From contig NZ_CP182236.1 of assembly GCF_048077055.1 (NCBI RefSeq), positions 5,890,001 through 5,954,000 on the forward strand: DNA of 64,000 bases, written 5' to 3'. The stretch comes from Egbenema bharatensis. GTDB taxonomy: Bacteria; Cyanobacteriota; Cyanobacteriia; Elainellales; Elainellaceae. How positions within the stretch are numbered: the first letter of the stretch is position 1; the number at the start of each line of letters is the position of its first letter. Of this stretch, positions 11,053 to 20,912 are shown one piece after another. The position numbers and the translations under genes are program-made. The notes beneath the pieces are model-generated. The model was not told the origin of the DNA, did no database searches, and worked only from the letters and a program-made list of their open reading frames with translations.

Positions 11053-11365
11053 ATTGATGCGATTCAGGGGAAATTCTTCGAGCCGGTCAAAAACCTGATC
11101 CTGTCGATACAGATCTGCCGTTCTCAGGCTGCTCTGGGAGGAACGATGAGGTGGGAGCAGTTTGAGTTTTGTCGGTCAGCCGGGGCAAAGATGGGGCACT
11201 ACCAAGCCAAGACGCTGGATCTTGAGTTTGCAAGAGATTTTTAAAGTAACGTTGAACTTTACTATCTGGTCTTGGGGTTTTGAATTCCCAGGCACTAGAA
11301 TCGGTCTAACGGTAAGAACTGTGTCACCCTGTTTTCAGCTAGTGTTGAAATTTAATAACCATAAA

Positions 11366-11439
11366 CCCCATCAGGTCAGGCTTTTGAACATCTGGTTCTT
11401 TGAAACTTTGGTTCAAGGTTGTCACTGATGGGGATTTTT
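11366..11439 (+). terminator. Long-looped hairpin with T-run, possible terminator
   Basis: CCCCATCAG (11366-11374) pairs perfectly with CTGATGGGG (11425-11433) and is followed by ATTTTT. The 50-nt loop contains a smaller TTGAA/TTCAA stem. It lies 300 bp past the CAP gene, so it may belong to an unannotated transcript. Confidence 0.4.
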
Positions 11440-11440
11440 C

Positions 11441-11541
11441 TGAACCGTACCGTCTGAACCGTACCGTCTGAACCGTACAAGTATGGCAACGGGTGCAAAA
11501 GGATTTCCGTTGCACAGGCATCTTGCCTGCCAGGGAGGGGT
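11441..11541. repeat. 14-bp tandem repeat and a palindromic GCAGGCATCTTGCC-type repeat
   Basis: TGAACCGTACCGTC repeats about 2.7 times at 11441-11478. At 11511-11541 there is a copy of the second dispersed family (CAGGCATCTTGCCTGCCAG). No gene is seen in 11053-11642 apart from these and the hairpin at 11366. Confidence 0.7.
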
Positions 11542-11642
11542 TTCGTATGCATCTGCAAAAGTAGAATACCCCCGATATCAGTCCCTTTTCCGGCAGGTTG
11601 GGTTGTGAAGAATGGGGTGAACAGCGGGCTATTGATGGATGC

Positions 11643-13631
11643 TCATCCAGTGATTACTCCATTTGCTGCTGATTCTGCAAAGGTAGGAACGATCGGCTCT
11701 ACCCGTCGATGTTGCAAAATAAAGTTGCTGGCAGTGAGAGTGGGACGACCGATGAGCGTCGCAAAGTGCCCACCCTGCCCAAAGCCCGGTCTGGTGCGAT
11801 TGGGATTGTAGAACAATTTGCCATTTTTCGAGTGATAGACAATGACCGCCTTGCTCCTGGCTGCTTGACGATTTCCTGCAACAACAGCAAAGAAGCCCGA
11901 TCGCTGAAACTGCCGAGGCGTAATGCGTTGCAGGGCGGTAAAGGTCGATCGATCCAGGACGATTTTGTCTTGTCGGTGTTGAAAGCTGCGAATCGTACTG
12001 ATACCAATTTCGCGGCTAAAGGACGTATCTAGTTCAAACACATACTGATCTTTACCGGCTCCCCCGATCAACGTATCGTTCCCCATGTTGCCAACGAGGC
12101 GATCGTTTCCTGCACCACCCACTAGCACATCATTGCCCGCACCACCGTAGAGCACATCATTGCCTGCGCCACCATCAAGCGTGTCATTGCCTGCTTCACC
12201 ATACAGCGTGTCGTTGCCAGGGTCTCCTAACAGCAGATCTTCGCCATCGCCAGCAAACAGCACGTCATTGCCTTCGCCACCATAGAGAGAATCATTGCCT
12301 TCGCCGCCAAACAAAAAATCTGTTCCAGATCCCCCCACGAGCCAATCCTGCCCGGCTTCCCCATAGAGATGATCGTCGCCTTCACCTCCCTCCAAGAAAT
12401 CATTGCCCTCGCCAGCATAGAGGAAATCATTGCCGTGTCCGCCTGAGAGTGTATCATCGCCGGTTTCGCCATAGAGGAAATCATCACCATCTCCCCCGTC
12501 TAGACGATCGTTGTGCGAACCGCCAAACAGGACATCATTGCCCAGCCCGCCGTTCAGGACATCGTCTCCGGTTTCGCCATACAGCACATCATCGCCATCT
12601 CCCCCGTCCAGGGTATCGTTGCCTTCGCCGCCAAACAGAATGTCATTGTCGGCTTCCCCCAGCAGCAGATCATCCCCAGCTTCACCGTAGAGGAGGTCAT
12701 TGCCAATCCCGCCAGCGAGCGTATCGTTGCCTTCGCCCCCGTGCAGGGTATCTGCACCACTACCACCCTCTAAGTAATCATGGCCAGCACCGCCATCTAA
12801 CGAATCATTTCCGGCCTCGCCATAGAGCCAGTCGTTGCCTGTGCCGCCATGCAGGCGATCGCTTCCAGCACCACCGTAGAGCGTATCATCCCCCATTTCA
12901 CCGTAGAGCCAGTCATCTCCATCTCCACCATGCAGTGAATCATCTCCCTCACCACCGTAGAGTGTATCCTGTCCACCATCACCGGAGAGCGAATCATTGC
13001 CCGCTTCGCCAAAAATCAGATCATTGCCAGTGCCACCGGCTGCCCGATCGTTGCCTTCACCACCATAAATTTCATCATTTCCACTGCCGCCCCACAGAAC
13101 ATCCTCTCCTGTGCCACCACTTAAAAGATCTGCTCCATCACCACCCTCCAGGGTGTCATTTCCTACATCGCCATAGAGCGTATCGCTTCCCGTTCCACCT
13201 CGCAAAAGGTCATTGCCCGCTTCACCATACAAAACATCTGCCCCGTCACCCCCCTCAAGGGTATCGTTCCCTTCACCACCATGCAGAGCATCATCCCCTG
13301 CTTCGCCGTAGAGCCAATCGTTGCCCGCTTCACCATAGAGCGTATCGTTGCCACTTCCGCCCCATAGGGTGTCATTGCCTTCACCACCCCGGAGTTGGTC
13401 TTGTCCGGCTTGCCCTAAAAGCTGATCGGCTCCGGCTTCACCGTAGAGCAAATCATCGCCATCACCGCCCTCCAGCGTGTCGTCTCCTAAGCCGCCATAC
13501 AGCTGATCGTTGCCCGCTCCCCCCAGGAGGGAATCGTTTCCTGTTTCTCCAATCAGTTGATCGTCGCCGATCGTTCCAATGAGCGTATCGTTTAATTTTG
13601 AGCCAACCAAATTCACCGCAACACTAGCCAT
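11643..13631 (-). CDS. RTX (hemolysin-type calcium-binding repeat) protein
   Basis: 662 aa. Residues about 10-520 are almost entirely GGxGxDxLx nonapeptides (GGAGNDTLYG-like), which form calcium-filled parallel beta rolls. The last 140 residues are not repetitive: a DQYVFELDTSFS segment like the usual RTX C-terminal cap, then YHSKNGKLFYNPN and a final beta-rich stretch. There is no signal peptide; RTX proteins normally leave by type I secretion through an uncleaved C-terminal signal, but no transporter genes are in the window. No catalytic domain is seen, so a surface-layer, adhesin or calcium-binding matrix role is possible. The repeats make large antisense open frames that are not genes. 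Confidence 0.9.
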   Translation of the reverse strand: MASVAVNLVGSKLNDTLIGTIGDDQLIGETGNDSLLGGAGNDQLYGGLGDDTLEGGDGDDLLYGEAGADQLLGQAGQDQLRGGEGNDTLWGGSGNDTLYGEAGNDWLYGEAGDDALHGGEGNDTLEGGDGADVLYGEAGNDLLRGGTGSDTLYGDVGNDTLEGGDGADLLSGGTGEDVLWGGSGNDEIYGGEGNDRAAGGTGNDLIFGEAGNDSLSGDGGQDTLYGGEGDDSLHGGDGDDWLYGEMGDDTLYGGAGSDRLHGGTGNDWLYGEAGNDSLDGGAGHDYLEGGSGADTLHGGEGNDTLAGGIGNDLLYGEAGDDLLLGEADNDILFGGEGNDTLDGGDGDDVLYGETGDDVLNGGLGNDVLFGGSHNDRLDGGDGDDFLYGETGDDTLSGGHGNDFLYAGEGNDFLEGGEGDDHLYGEAGQDWLVGGSGTDFLFGGEGNDSLYGGEGNDVLFAGDGEDLLLGDPGNDTLYGEAGNDTLDGGAGNDVLYGGAGNDVLVGGAGNDRLVGNMGNDTLIGGAGKDQYVFELDTSFSREIGISTIRSFQHRQDKIVLDRSTFTALQRITPRQFQRSGFFAVVAGNRQAARSKAVIVYHSKNGKLFYNPNRTRPGFGQGGHFATLIGRPTLTASNFILQHRRVEPIVPTFAESAANGVITG

Positions 13632-13931
13632 TCAGGGTTTTGCCTTTTGTGAGGTCATGGAGAACCATGACAATGGGTAACAATGCGGTAGATTACCCCT
13701 GAAGCATTGAATGTGTAGATTCAAGGTATGAAATCAAGAGATGAAATCAAGCAATTAAATCTTGACGTTTAAGACGTTTAAGAAGAGCGATCGCGTGAAA
13801 AGTCTTGCCCTATGGTAGCGATCGGGCACAGAAAATGGATGAAGCGAATTTAGAGCTTCATTGCAAAAGCGTAAAGCGCAGATGAAATTTGGGTGGCGAG
13901 GGTTTAAGCAGTAGCTTGGCAATCAGAAACG

Positions 13932-14054
13932 CTATTGGGACAGAAAACCAGCCAGCACGAGGGGAATAAATAGCAGGACAACAACGATCGCCAGTAGCGT
14001 TACAGGATCAACCTTGATCACATTTCTATCTTGATTTGTAACTTTTTTACTCAT
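13932..14054 (-). CDS. Small single-pass membrane protein (40 aa)
   Basis: ATG at 14054, stop TAG at 13932. A basic polar N-terminus (MSKKVTNQDR) is followed by one long hydrophobic helix (TLLAIVVVLLFIPLVLAGF). GGAG lies about 10 bp upstream. The composition is what one expects of a real small membrane protein, but I do not recognise a family. The surrounding 13632-14242 holds nothing else that I can support. Confidence 0.45.
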   Translation of the reverse strand: MSKKVTNQDRNVIKVDPVTLLAIVVVLLFIPLVLAGFLSQ

Positions 14055-14242
14055 TTTCTAAAAGCTCCGATTCAATCAGGCGGAATTTAATAATGTCATC
14101 AGGATAGCGGAATCTGTCCCCCTGACGAAAGCAGTCGATACGATCGCCTGAGGTTAAGTAGTACTATAGGGATCAAGCTCAAGACTTATTGAAATTATCA
14201 GTTCTCCGCTATAAATTGTTACTTTTATTTTTATGCAAAGCA

Positions 14243-15184
14243 ATGAAAACACCAGATGCATTGACGCAATTTTCTGCGTTGACCAATTACCGTGCAAAGG
14301 CAGTGATCGGTACATTTAGAGGGCGGTTAGGAGGAAACAATCGGCGGGATGATTATACGCTGACGGTCTCTCGTCGGAGCAGTTTTTCGGTTGCTTTAAC
14401 GGGGTTGCGTTCTAATGCTGATCTGCAACTCCGACAGAGCAATGGGCGTTTGATTGCTCGATCGAACCGTCCAGGTTCCAGACCCGAACGCATTCGCCGG
14501 ATTTTAGAACCAGGCACTTATACAGTACGGGTACTGCGACGGGAAGGCAACACTCGCTATCGGCTGACGATCGCCGATCAATCCAATTCATCTCTGCCAA
14601 ACAATTCGATTATTAATTCTCCCAATCATTCTACTGTTCCCACAAATCCATTCCAGAGCTTGTGGGGTGAATACCGGGGAGTTGGGGTAACGACCATTGG
14701 AAAAATTGATCCTTTATCTGGGCAGCTCTACAGCACCAATTCTTTCCAGACAACAATTATTGCTAATGTCAGTCAACCTGCAACAGCGGGTGGAATCACA
14801 GAAAGTAATCCATTCAATTTATTTGTTGGTTCCTCTCCCAGTGAAATCGCTCAGAACGTAGAAGGTGCAATTTCTATCCATTCGGCAATTCCCTTTACCT
14901 TCCGGGGCGGATTCCTGGTGCAGTACTGGCAGCTTCAATACCAGGGAAATCAAATTAGCGGAACATTAACGAATCCGAACACCGCGATCGCCGCTGCCAC
15001 CAATTTGTTTAACTCCACGAAGGATTTAGGATTGGGGCTGACCATTCCCTTCCCCTACGCGATGGATGCGGGCACCACCCTCCAGGGAACTCTGAGTGCA
15101 AACGAACTGCGGATTCAAATTCAAGGATTGGACACGGGTAGAACTCGTGTTTTTGTCTCTGATATTGTGGCGCAGCGAGTTTAG
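14243..15184 (+). CDS. Hypothetical protein with PPC-like N-terminal domain
   Basis: About 313 aa from ATG 14243; an in-frame TTG at 14189 would add a short hydrophobic stretch and cannot be excluded. Residues about 20-120 look like a bacterial pre-peptidase C-terminal (PPC) beta sandwich: RDDYTLTVSRRSSFSVALTG, ADLQLRQSNGRLIARS, ILEPGTYTVRVL, RYRLTIAD. The remaining 190 residues, rich in Asn, Thr and Gly, are not recognised. Secretion is likely for PPC proteins but no clean signal is seen. A TACTATAGG-like -10 element lies at about 14160. Confidence 0.65.
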   Translation: MKTPDALTQFSALTNYRAKAVIGTFRGRLGGNNRRDDYTLTVSRRSSFSVALTGLRSNADLQLRQSNGRLIARSNRPGSRPERIRRILEPGTYTVRVLRREGNTRYRLTIADQSNSSLPNNSIINSPNHSTVPTNPFQSLWGEYRGVGVTTIGKIDPLSGQLYSTNSFQTTIIANVSQPATAGGITESNPFNLFVGSSPSEIAQNVEGAISIHSAIPFTFRGGFLVQYWQLQYQGNQISGTLTNPNTAIAAATNLFNSTKDLGLGLTIPFPYAMDAGTTLQGTLSANELRIQIQGLDTGRTRVFVSDIVAQRV

Positions 15185-15336
15185 GGGTTCACCCAGCCAC
15201 CCAGAAGAACCTGCTCAAGGGTTGTATAATCACATCCGTCTCGATTAACTCAGTCGGGACAATTTTGCCTATGGGCTTATGACTAATTTGAGTGTTAGCG
15301 TATACATCGTGATGATCCTTCACCTTTTTTGAACGC

Positions 15337-15687
15337 ATGAGGACTGTTGTGAGGAAGTTTTTAAGTGCTATCCCTGGGGCTTTGCTGAGTTTGGGACTAC
15401 TAACACCGATCGCCGATGCTCGTCCCCTGATTTCCAGTGGTGAAAAACCGATCGAGACTGATCTTCAGGGTTGCCTGGGGCGGGCGGATGAGTTGATTAA
15501 AACGCTGGCCATCATTTCATCCGGGCAAGGCCCCTATCACCGCTCTGGTTACTATGAGGATGGAGCATTTCGGATTCTCTGCTATGAAACCGGGCAGGAA
15601 CGCAGTCTGGCTATTATCTTCGTCGCCCACGAAACCTCTCAGGAAGTTGCAGATACATTTCTAGATTTGCTGCTCAATGAGTTTTGA
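15337..15687 (+). CDS. Exported small hypothetical protein
   Basis: 116 aa with a signal peptide (RKFLSAIPGALLSLGLLTP, likely cleavage after IADA, about residue 29). The mature part of about 87 residues has two Cys (GCLGRADE and RILCYET) that may form a disulfide. No family recognised. A TATAAT hexamer lies at about 15225, giving a possible 100-nt leader. It precedes the Ser/Thr kinase gene by 30 bp on the same strand, which hints at cotranscription. Confidence 0.65.
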   Translation: MRTVVRKFLSAIPGALLSLGLLTPIADARPLISSGEKPIETDLQGCLGRADELIKTLAIISSGQGPYHRSGYYEDGAFRILCYETGQERSLAIIFVAHETSQEVADTFLDLLLNEF

Positions 15688-15717
15688 TTCCCTCTGCCCT
15701 CGATCAGCCTATCCACC

Positions 15718-17640
15718 ATGAGCTACTGCCTCAACCCCACCTGCCGCAAACCGCAAAACCCTAACAATGCCAGGTTTTGCCAGACCTGCGGGACGAGGCT
15801 GCTACTGGACAATCGCTACCGGGCGATCAAGCTGATTGGTCAGGGAGGGTTTGGGAGAACGTTTCTGGCGGTTGATGAGGCGAGCGATAGGATAATTAAT
15901 GAGAGGGCTGCGTCTGCGCCCTGCGTGATCAAACAACTCTTCTCCCGCGATCGCCAGATTTCCCCTGAAAAGGCGATCGCATTGTTCCATCAAGAGGCGA
16001 TGGGGTTGGCTCAGTTGGGAGAACATCCTCAGATTCCAGCCCTGTTTGCCCACTTTGAGGTGGATGGAACTCAGTATTTGATTCAGGAATACATAGATGG
16101 GATCAACCTGGAGGAGATCCTGGCGGCAGAAGGAACCTTTAATGAATTCCAGGTGCGGGATCTGCTGGCCGATTTATTACCTGTGGTGCGGTTCATTCAC
16201 AGCTTTCAACTCATCCACCGAGATATTAAACCAGAGAATATTATTCGTCCTCGTGGGGGCGGCCCGCTGGTGCTGGTCGATTTTGGTGCATCAAAGTCTG
16301 CTACGGACACAGCCCTGGCCCGAACGGGAACGGTGATTGGCAGTGCAGGCTATGTTGCTCCCGAACAGGCGATGGGGCGGGCGGAGTTTGCCAGCGATCT
16401 CTACAGTTTGGGTGTCACCTGCATTCACCTGATGACGGGACTCCATCCGTTTGATTTGTATTCGATCAGCGAGGATCGATGGGTCTGGTCGCAGTATCTT
16501 CCCCCTGCGACCAAAGGACGAATCAGTGGACGCTTGCGCCGAGTCCTGGACAAGTTGCTGCAAAAACCGACGAATCAACGCTATCGCAATGCAACGGAGG
16601 TATTGCTGGATCTGGGATTGGAATCTAAGACTGGCTCTCTCCCTGGTGCTGCTGCTGCCAAACCACCCGATCGTCAGCGCAATCAATCGCGTTCCCCTCA
16701 GTCTGGACAATCGGCCGTGGAGGAAATGCACTGGCGATGTTTGCGATCCCTTACGGGTCACGAAGGTGGGGTAACGGCTCTGGCTCTCAGCCCTGGGGGA
16801 CGGATTCTGGTCAGCGGCAGTGGGGATAAGAGCATTAAATTCTGGAGCATGGAAACGGGCAGGTTACTGCATACTATTCCTGGTCGATCGCTTTGGGGGG
16901 GAACGGGTCATACGGAGCGGATCAGCAGTCTTGCCTTTAGTCCGGATGGGGAAACCCTGGCCAGCGGCAGCGATGATGGCACGGTCAAATGGTGGGATCT
17001 TGATACTACCCAGTTGATCTATACGCTACCCAATCATGGCTGGGGGATTTCGACTCTGCGCTTTAGTCCAGATGGATTCAGTCTGGTATACGGCAGCCGT
17101 GATGGATTCGTCCAGATGTGGGATCTGGAAACCGAACGCATCTTCCGCACATTTAATCAGCATCAAGCCCAGATCAGCGATCTCCAATTTGATACTGACG
17201 GCCGCACCCTGATCAGCAGCAGCTACGACAAAACCATTTGCCTCTGGGATGCCCGATCGGCGAAGCTGATTAACTGTCTGACTGCCCACCCCGATCGCAT
17301 CAGTGCCCTGGCCCTTACCCCCGATCGTCGCTTGCTGATTAGTGCCAGTTGGGATAAAACCGTGAAGCTCTGGGATCTGGAATTTGCCACCCAGCGGAAG
17401 GTGATTGCCGCCCACCGGAAGCCCGTCACCTGCCTGGCTATGCATCCCAGCGGTCAGTTCTTCGCCAGCGGCAGTGAAGACAGCTACATCAAACTGTGGG
17501 ATCTGGAAACGGGCGATCGGCTCTGTTCCCTGCGCGGATTTTGGGGAATTAATGCGATCGGTTTTAGTCAGGATGGGAACTACCTGGTCAGCGGTAGTGC
17601 CGATGGATTGGTGAAAGTCTGGCAACGGCTAGAAAAGTAA
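15718..17640 (+). CDS. Serine/threonine protein kinase with zinc ribbon and WD40 propeller
   Basis: 640 aa. Residues 4-26 are a four-Cys zinc ribbon (CLNPTC ... FCQTCG). The kinase domain spans about 35-300: glycine loop GQGGFGRTF, the Lys in CVIKQLF, the catalytic loop HRDIKPENII and DFGASK in place of DFG-L/F. The activation segment GTVIGSAGYVAPEQ is intact, so activity is likely. After a Pro/Gln/Ser-rich linker come seven WD40 repeats (about 340-640), enough for one propeller. Zinc ribbon, kinase and WD40 is a known cyanobacterial Hanks-type layout. The WD40 part probably binds partners; substrates are unknown. It is soluble, with no membrane helix. Confidence 0.93.
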   Translation: MSYCLNPTCRKPQNPNNARFCQTCGTRLLLDNRYRAIKLIGQGGFGRTFLAVDEASDRIINERAASAPCVIKQLFSRDRQISPEKAIALFHQEAMGLAQLGEHPQIPALFAHFEVDGTQYLIQEYIDGINLEEILAAEGTFNEFQVRDLLADLLPVVRFIHSFQLIHRDIKPENIIRPRGGGPLVLVDFGASKSATDTALARTGTVIGSAGYVAPEQAMGRAEFASDLYSLGVTCIHLMTGLHPFDLYSISEDRWVWSQYLPPATKGRISGRLRRVLDKLLQKPTNQRYRNATEVLLDLGLESKTGSLPGAAAAKPPDRQRNQSRSPQSGQSAVEEMHWRCLRSLTGHEGGVTALALSPGGRILVSGSGDKSIKFWSMETGRLLHTIPGRSLWGGTGHTERISSLAFSPDGETLASGSDDGTVKWWDLDTTQLIYTLPNHGWGISTLRFSPDGFSLVYGSRDGFVQMWDLETERIFRTFNQHQAQISDLQFDTDGRTLISSSYDKTICLWDARSAKLINCLTAHPDRISALALTPDRRLLISASWDKTVKLWDLEFATQRKVIAAHRKPVTCLAMHPSGQFFASGSEDSYIKLWDLETGDRLCSLRGFWGINAIGFSQDGNYLVSGSADGLVKVWQRLEK

Positions 17641-17816
17641 AAACAGCTAAGACCGTTAAAGCCTCTATACGCTAACGACGCTACGGGTTGGGAGCAGGAA
17701 AATTAAGCCCTATCAGCACTTTCATCTTTACCAACTCCACATATAGGAAAATTAATACAAAAGAACCTAGTCGAATCCTATATCTAGTGTCATTATAGGA
17801 GCGTCACGCCCGCTAG

Positions 17817-17838
17817 ACCACGCTATCGCTAGTGTGGT
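17817..17838. other. Short imperfect palindrome upstream of the nuclease gene
   Basis: ACCAC-g-CTA, loop TCGC, TAG-t-GTGGT. It sits 80 bp before the start at 17921. It has no T-run, so it could be an operator or a leader hairpin; function unknown. Confidence 0.35.
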
Positions 17839-17920
17839 TCCCTCCTTTCTTCAGGTTCAATCCTCACCCATTGAGCTGGCTGACATCGTTGATTATCATA
17901 TCGCTCGGTGTTTAAAGCCC

Positions 17921-18715
17921 ATGACTTACCTTCTCTCTGCCGCCAAACTTCAAACCTATTATCGTTGTCCCCGGGCCTACTATTTCCGGTACCAGCGGCG
18001 AGTGGAAAGTGCTGCCTTCTTCGGCTCGGCTGCCCTGGGAACCTCCCTGCATCAAGCCCTGGCCCAAATCTATCAGGACTGGCACTATCAAGATCCGATT
18101 CCCCGCTGGGACTGGTTTGAATACTGCTGGAGTCAGCGAGTAGAGGAACTGACCCCTACTCAAGCCGACGAAGGGCGATCGATCCTGAAGCGATACTACA
18201 AGATGTTTATCTTGAATCAATCTGCGATGCGTAAACCCCTGGCGGTTGAGGGCAGAATTCAGGGACTCCTGCGGGCGGAAAATCTGGAGTTCACGCTCTC
18301 CGGACGGTACGATCGCATCGACTATCTGGACGATGGGCTGGAGCTGATTGACTACAAATCGGCCAAGGAAATTGAATTAGCTGAACCCGACGAGATTGAT
18401 TTGCAGATCGGTCTGTATTACCTCGCCCTGGAACAACGCTACCAACGCAGTCTGAAGCGATTGAGTTTGCTGTACTTACGAACCGGCGAAAAGATCAGCT
18501 TTGATGCCTCACCCACCCATCGAGAACGGGTCAAAACGGTAATCAGCGATCTGGCAGTGGAACTACGGCGCGATCGCAAATGGCTACCCTTCCCCGGAAA
18601 TCAATGCAACCGCTGTGCCTACGCCCGGTACTGTTCCGCCATGCGCCCCGATCCCGATCCCTTACCAGAGGATACCCGCCCAGAACCCGGACTCCAGTTG
18701 GTGTTGAGCATATAG
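17921..18715 (+). CDS. PD-(D/E)XK nuclease, Cas4/RecB-like with four-Cys cluster
   Basis: 264 aa from the ATG at 17921 (MTYLLSAAKLQTYYRC); the upstream in-frame ATG at 17834 adds a segment unlike the family. The RecB/Cas4 pattern is clear: a first Cys in YRCPRAYYFRY, a His in GTSLHQAL, then GRYDRIDYL and ELIDYKSAKE giving the Asp and the D-x-K metal site, a late Q/Y motif (LQIGLYYLALE), and three C-terminal Cys (CNRCAYARYC). The four Cys are expected to hold a 4Fe-4S cluster. It is likely a DNA exonuclease or repair factor. No CRISPR or cas genes are near, so a CRISPR role is not supported. The stop codon abuts a heptamer array. Confidence 0.85.
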   Translation: MTYLLSAAKLQTYYRCPRAYYFRYQRRVESAAFFGSAALGTSLHQALAQIYQDWHYQDPIPRWDWFEYCWSQRVEELTPTQADEGRSILKRYYKMFILNQSAMRKPLAVEGRIQGLLRAENLEFTLSGRYDRIDYLDDGLELIDYKSAKEIELAEPDEIDLQIGLYYLALEQRYQRSLKRLSLLYLRTGEKISFDASPTHRERVKTVISDLAVELRRDRKWLPFPGNQCNRCAYARYCSAMRPDPDPLPEDTRPEPGLQLVLSI

Positions 18716-19264
18716 GGAGTGAGGAGTGAGGAGTGAGGAGTGGGGAGTGGGGAGTGAGGAGTGAGGAGTGAGGAGTGTTCGCGGAGCGTGGGCGAAGCCC
18801 GTAGGAGTGAGGAGTGAGAAGTAGGAAGTAGAAAGTAGGGGCGCATTGCGATGCGCCCATGCAGGGAGTGAGGGTCAGAGAGTGAGGGTAAGGATCTGAG
18901 AACACCCATTGAAGCAAACGGATCGATTGCCGTAGCGCAGGCAGCGTTTCGACTGAGCGCTCAAGCCGAAGTCTTGCCTGCCAGCGAAGGAAGTATGGGT
19001 CATAGCCAGTGCCAAAGCGGATACATCCAAGGCTCCAGGCTGAATTACCCAACGGCCAAACGCCGATCGATTGAAGTGGATAACCAATTAACTATAAGCT
19101 GTGGGATGATATCTTCTTCTGCAGTTCAGTCCACTGCTTCGCAGAAGCAAGCTACAGTCCTCAGTCCTCAGTCCTCAGTCCTCAGTCCTCAGTAGCCCTC
19201 AGTAGCCCTCAGTCCTCAGTCCTCAGTCCTCAGTCCTCAGTAGCCCTCAGTCCTCAGTCCTCCA
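18716..19264. repeat. Composite repeat region (heptamer arrays and nested palindromes)
   Basis: No gene. In order: GGAGTGA heptamers (about 18716-18775); a GCGGAGCGTGGGCGAAGCCCG insert-type palindrome (about 18780-18803); more heptamers; a GGGCGCAT hairpin (18839-18858); a GTAGCGCAGGCA-type repeat (about 18932-18992) split by a 28-bp nested insert (GCGTTTCGACTGAGCGCTCA and onwards); a CTGCTTCGCAGAAGCAAGC palindrome (about 19134); then CCTCAGT heptamers with AGC interruptions (19154-19262) that run up to the Hsp70 start codon. Confidence 0.85.
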
Positions 19265-20889
19265 ATGGTATACGCGATCGATTTTGGTACAAGTAACACG
19301 GTAGTGGTGCGTTGGAATCCGGTGACGCAAGAGCCAGAAACGCTATCTTTACCGGGATTGTCGTTACAAATGACAGAGAATCCGCCCTTGATTCCCAGCT
19401 TGCTCTATGTGGAGGATGCAGCCCGGTCAGAGGTGCTGGTGGGTCAAACCGTCCGCGATCGCGGCTTAGATTTGGGGAATGATCCGCGCTTTTTTCGCAA
19501 CGTGAAGCGGGGGATTGGGGCAGAGGTTCAGGGGTTTTTGCCAGAACTGGATGGGCGATCGGTCAGTTTTGAGCAGGCAGGGGAATGGTTTTTGACGGAG
19601 GTGATTCAAACCCTTCAGAAAACCGATGCCCTGGATTCGCTGGTGTTTACTGTTCCAGTGGATAGTTTTGAAGCCTACCGACTGTGGTTGACGGAAGTGT
19701 GTCGATCGCTGCAAGTCAGTCAGGTGCGAATGCTGGATGAACCAACGGCGGCAGCCCTGGGCTATGGTCTGGAAAATCAGGGAACGGTGTTGGTAGTGGA
19801 CTTTGGCGGCGGCACACTGGATCTGTCGCTGGTGCGGTTGGAGGGCGGTCGATCGGCCCAATCCAAGAGCCAGTCTAAGACCCAGACCCAGGCGAAGAAG
19901 CCGATCGGGTTTCTGCTGAAGTGGGGCGAGAAGGTGCTGGAGGAGTCTACCCAGCGACCGAAACTGGCCAAAGTGTTGGCTAAGGCTGGACAAAACCTGG
20001 GCGGTTCGGATATCGATAACTGGATTGTGGATTACTTTGTTCAGACCCAGGGAATCACCCCAACGGCTCTGACGGCTCGATTGGCGGAACGGTTGAAAAT
20101 TCAGCTTTCCCAGCAGACGGAAGCCACCGAGGTTTACTTCAATGATGAGACGTTTGAGAGCTACGAACTCAGCCTCGATCGCCCTCAGTTCCAGTCCATT
20201 CTGCAAGCGCATCAGTTTTTTGCCCGCCTGGATGCAGCCATGACCCAGGTATTACAGCAATCTCAGCGGCAGGGTTTAACGCCCGAAGAGATTGACGCAG
20301 TACTGCTGGTGGGGGGGACGACCCAAATTCCGGCGGTGCAGGAGTGGGTGGCGCAATATTTCCCGGCAGAAAAAATTCGTTCCCAACATCCCTTTGAGGC
20401 GATCGCCCAGGGGCCCTCCAGTTGGAGCAGGGTGCAGAGGTGAAGGACTTTCTCTACCACAGCTACGGCATCCGCTACTGGGATCGACGCAACAATTGTC
20501 ATGGCTGGCATCCCATCATCAAGCAGGGACAGCCCTACCCCATGCCCCAACCCGTCGAACTATTCCTGGGAGCGTCTCTGGAAAATCAGCCCAGCATTGA
20601 ACTGGTGATTGGGGAACTGGGAGACAATACTGCCAGTACTGAAGTTTACTTTGATGGCGATCGGCTTGTAACGCGCACTATTGCCGCCGACCAACCCATT
20701 GTCAAACCGCTGAACGACACCACCGAAGCCCGCACGATCGCCCAACTGTCTCCCCCTGGCTATCCCGGCAGCGATCGGATTAAGGTACTGTTCCGCGTGG
20801 ATGAGAACCGCTTTTTACGGATCACCGTTGAGGATATTCTGACGATCCAAACCCTGGTGGCCGATCGGCCAGTGGTGCAGTTGAGTTAA
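19265..20889 (+). CDS. Hsp70-family actin-like ATPase, one frameshift
   Basis: Starts at the ATG 19265 (VYAIDFGTSNTVV, phosphate 1 motif). The connect/phosphate 2 region LDEPTAAALGYG with VVDFGGGTLDLS and the adenosine motif LLVGGTTQIPAV confirm the Hsp70 nucleotide-binding domain. A basic Gln/Lys-rich insert (about residues 200-220) is unusual. The frame breaks at 20410-20416 (GGGGCCC); one more G restores FEAIAQGALQLEQGAEVKDF and links to the frame ending at 20889, giving about 541 aa. The C-terminal 170 residues are a shortened beta domain, not a full DnaK lid, so this is a DnaK-like protein of unknown client, not housekeeping DnaK. DUF29 gene follows after 23 bp. Confidence 0.85.
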
Positions 20890-20912
20890 ACCAAACGATT
20901 TTGGAGGATAGC

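Noticed and set aside
12449..13582. Long plus-strand open frame rich in His/Arg opposite the RTX gene
   Set aside because: It is the antisense of regular GGxGxDxLx codons, which rarely give stops; low-complexity composition and no family.
11643..13631. RTX gene as a toxin
   Set aside because: No lipase, protease or pore-forming domain and no activating acyltransferase nearby; only calcium-binding repeats are visible.
17921..18715. Annotation as CRISPR Cas4
   Set aside because: No CRISPR or cas context; only the fold and Cys cluster support it.
18716..19262. Regular repeats as a possible CRISPR array
   Set aside because: Units are 7 bp and head to tail with no unique spacers; no cas genes. 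Same for 49878-50066.
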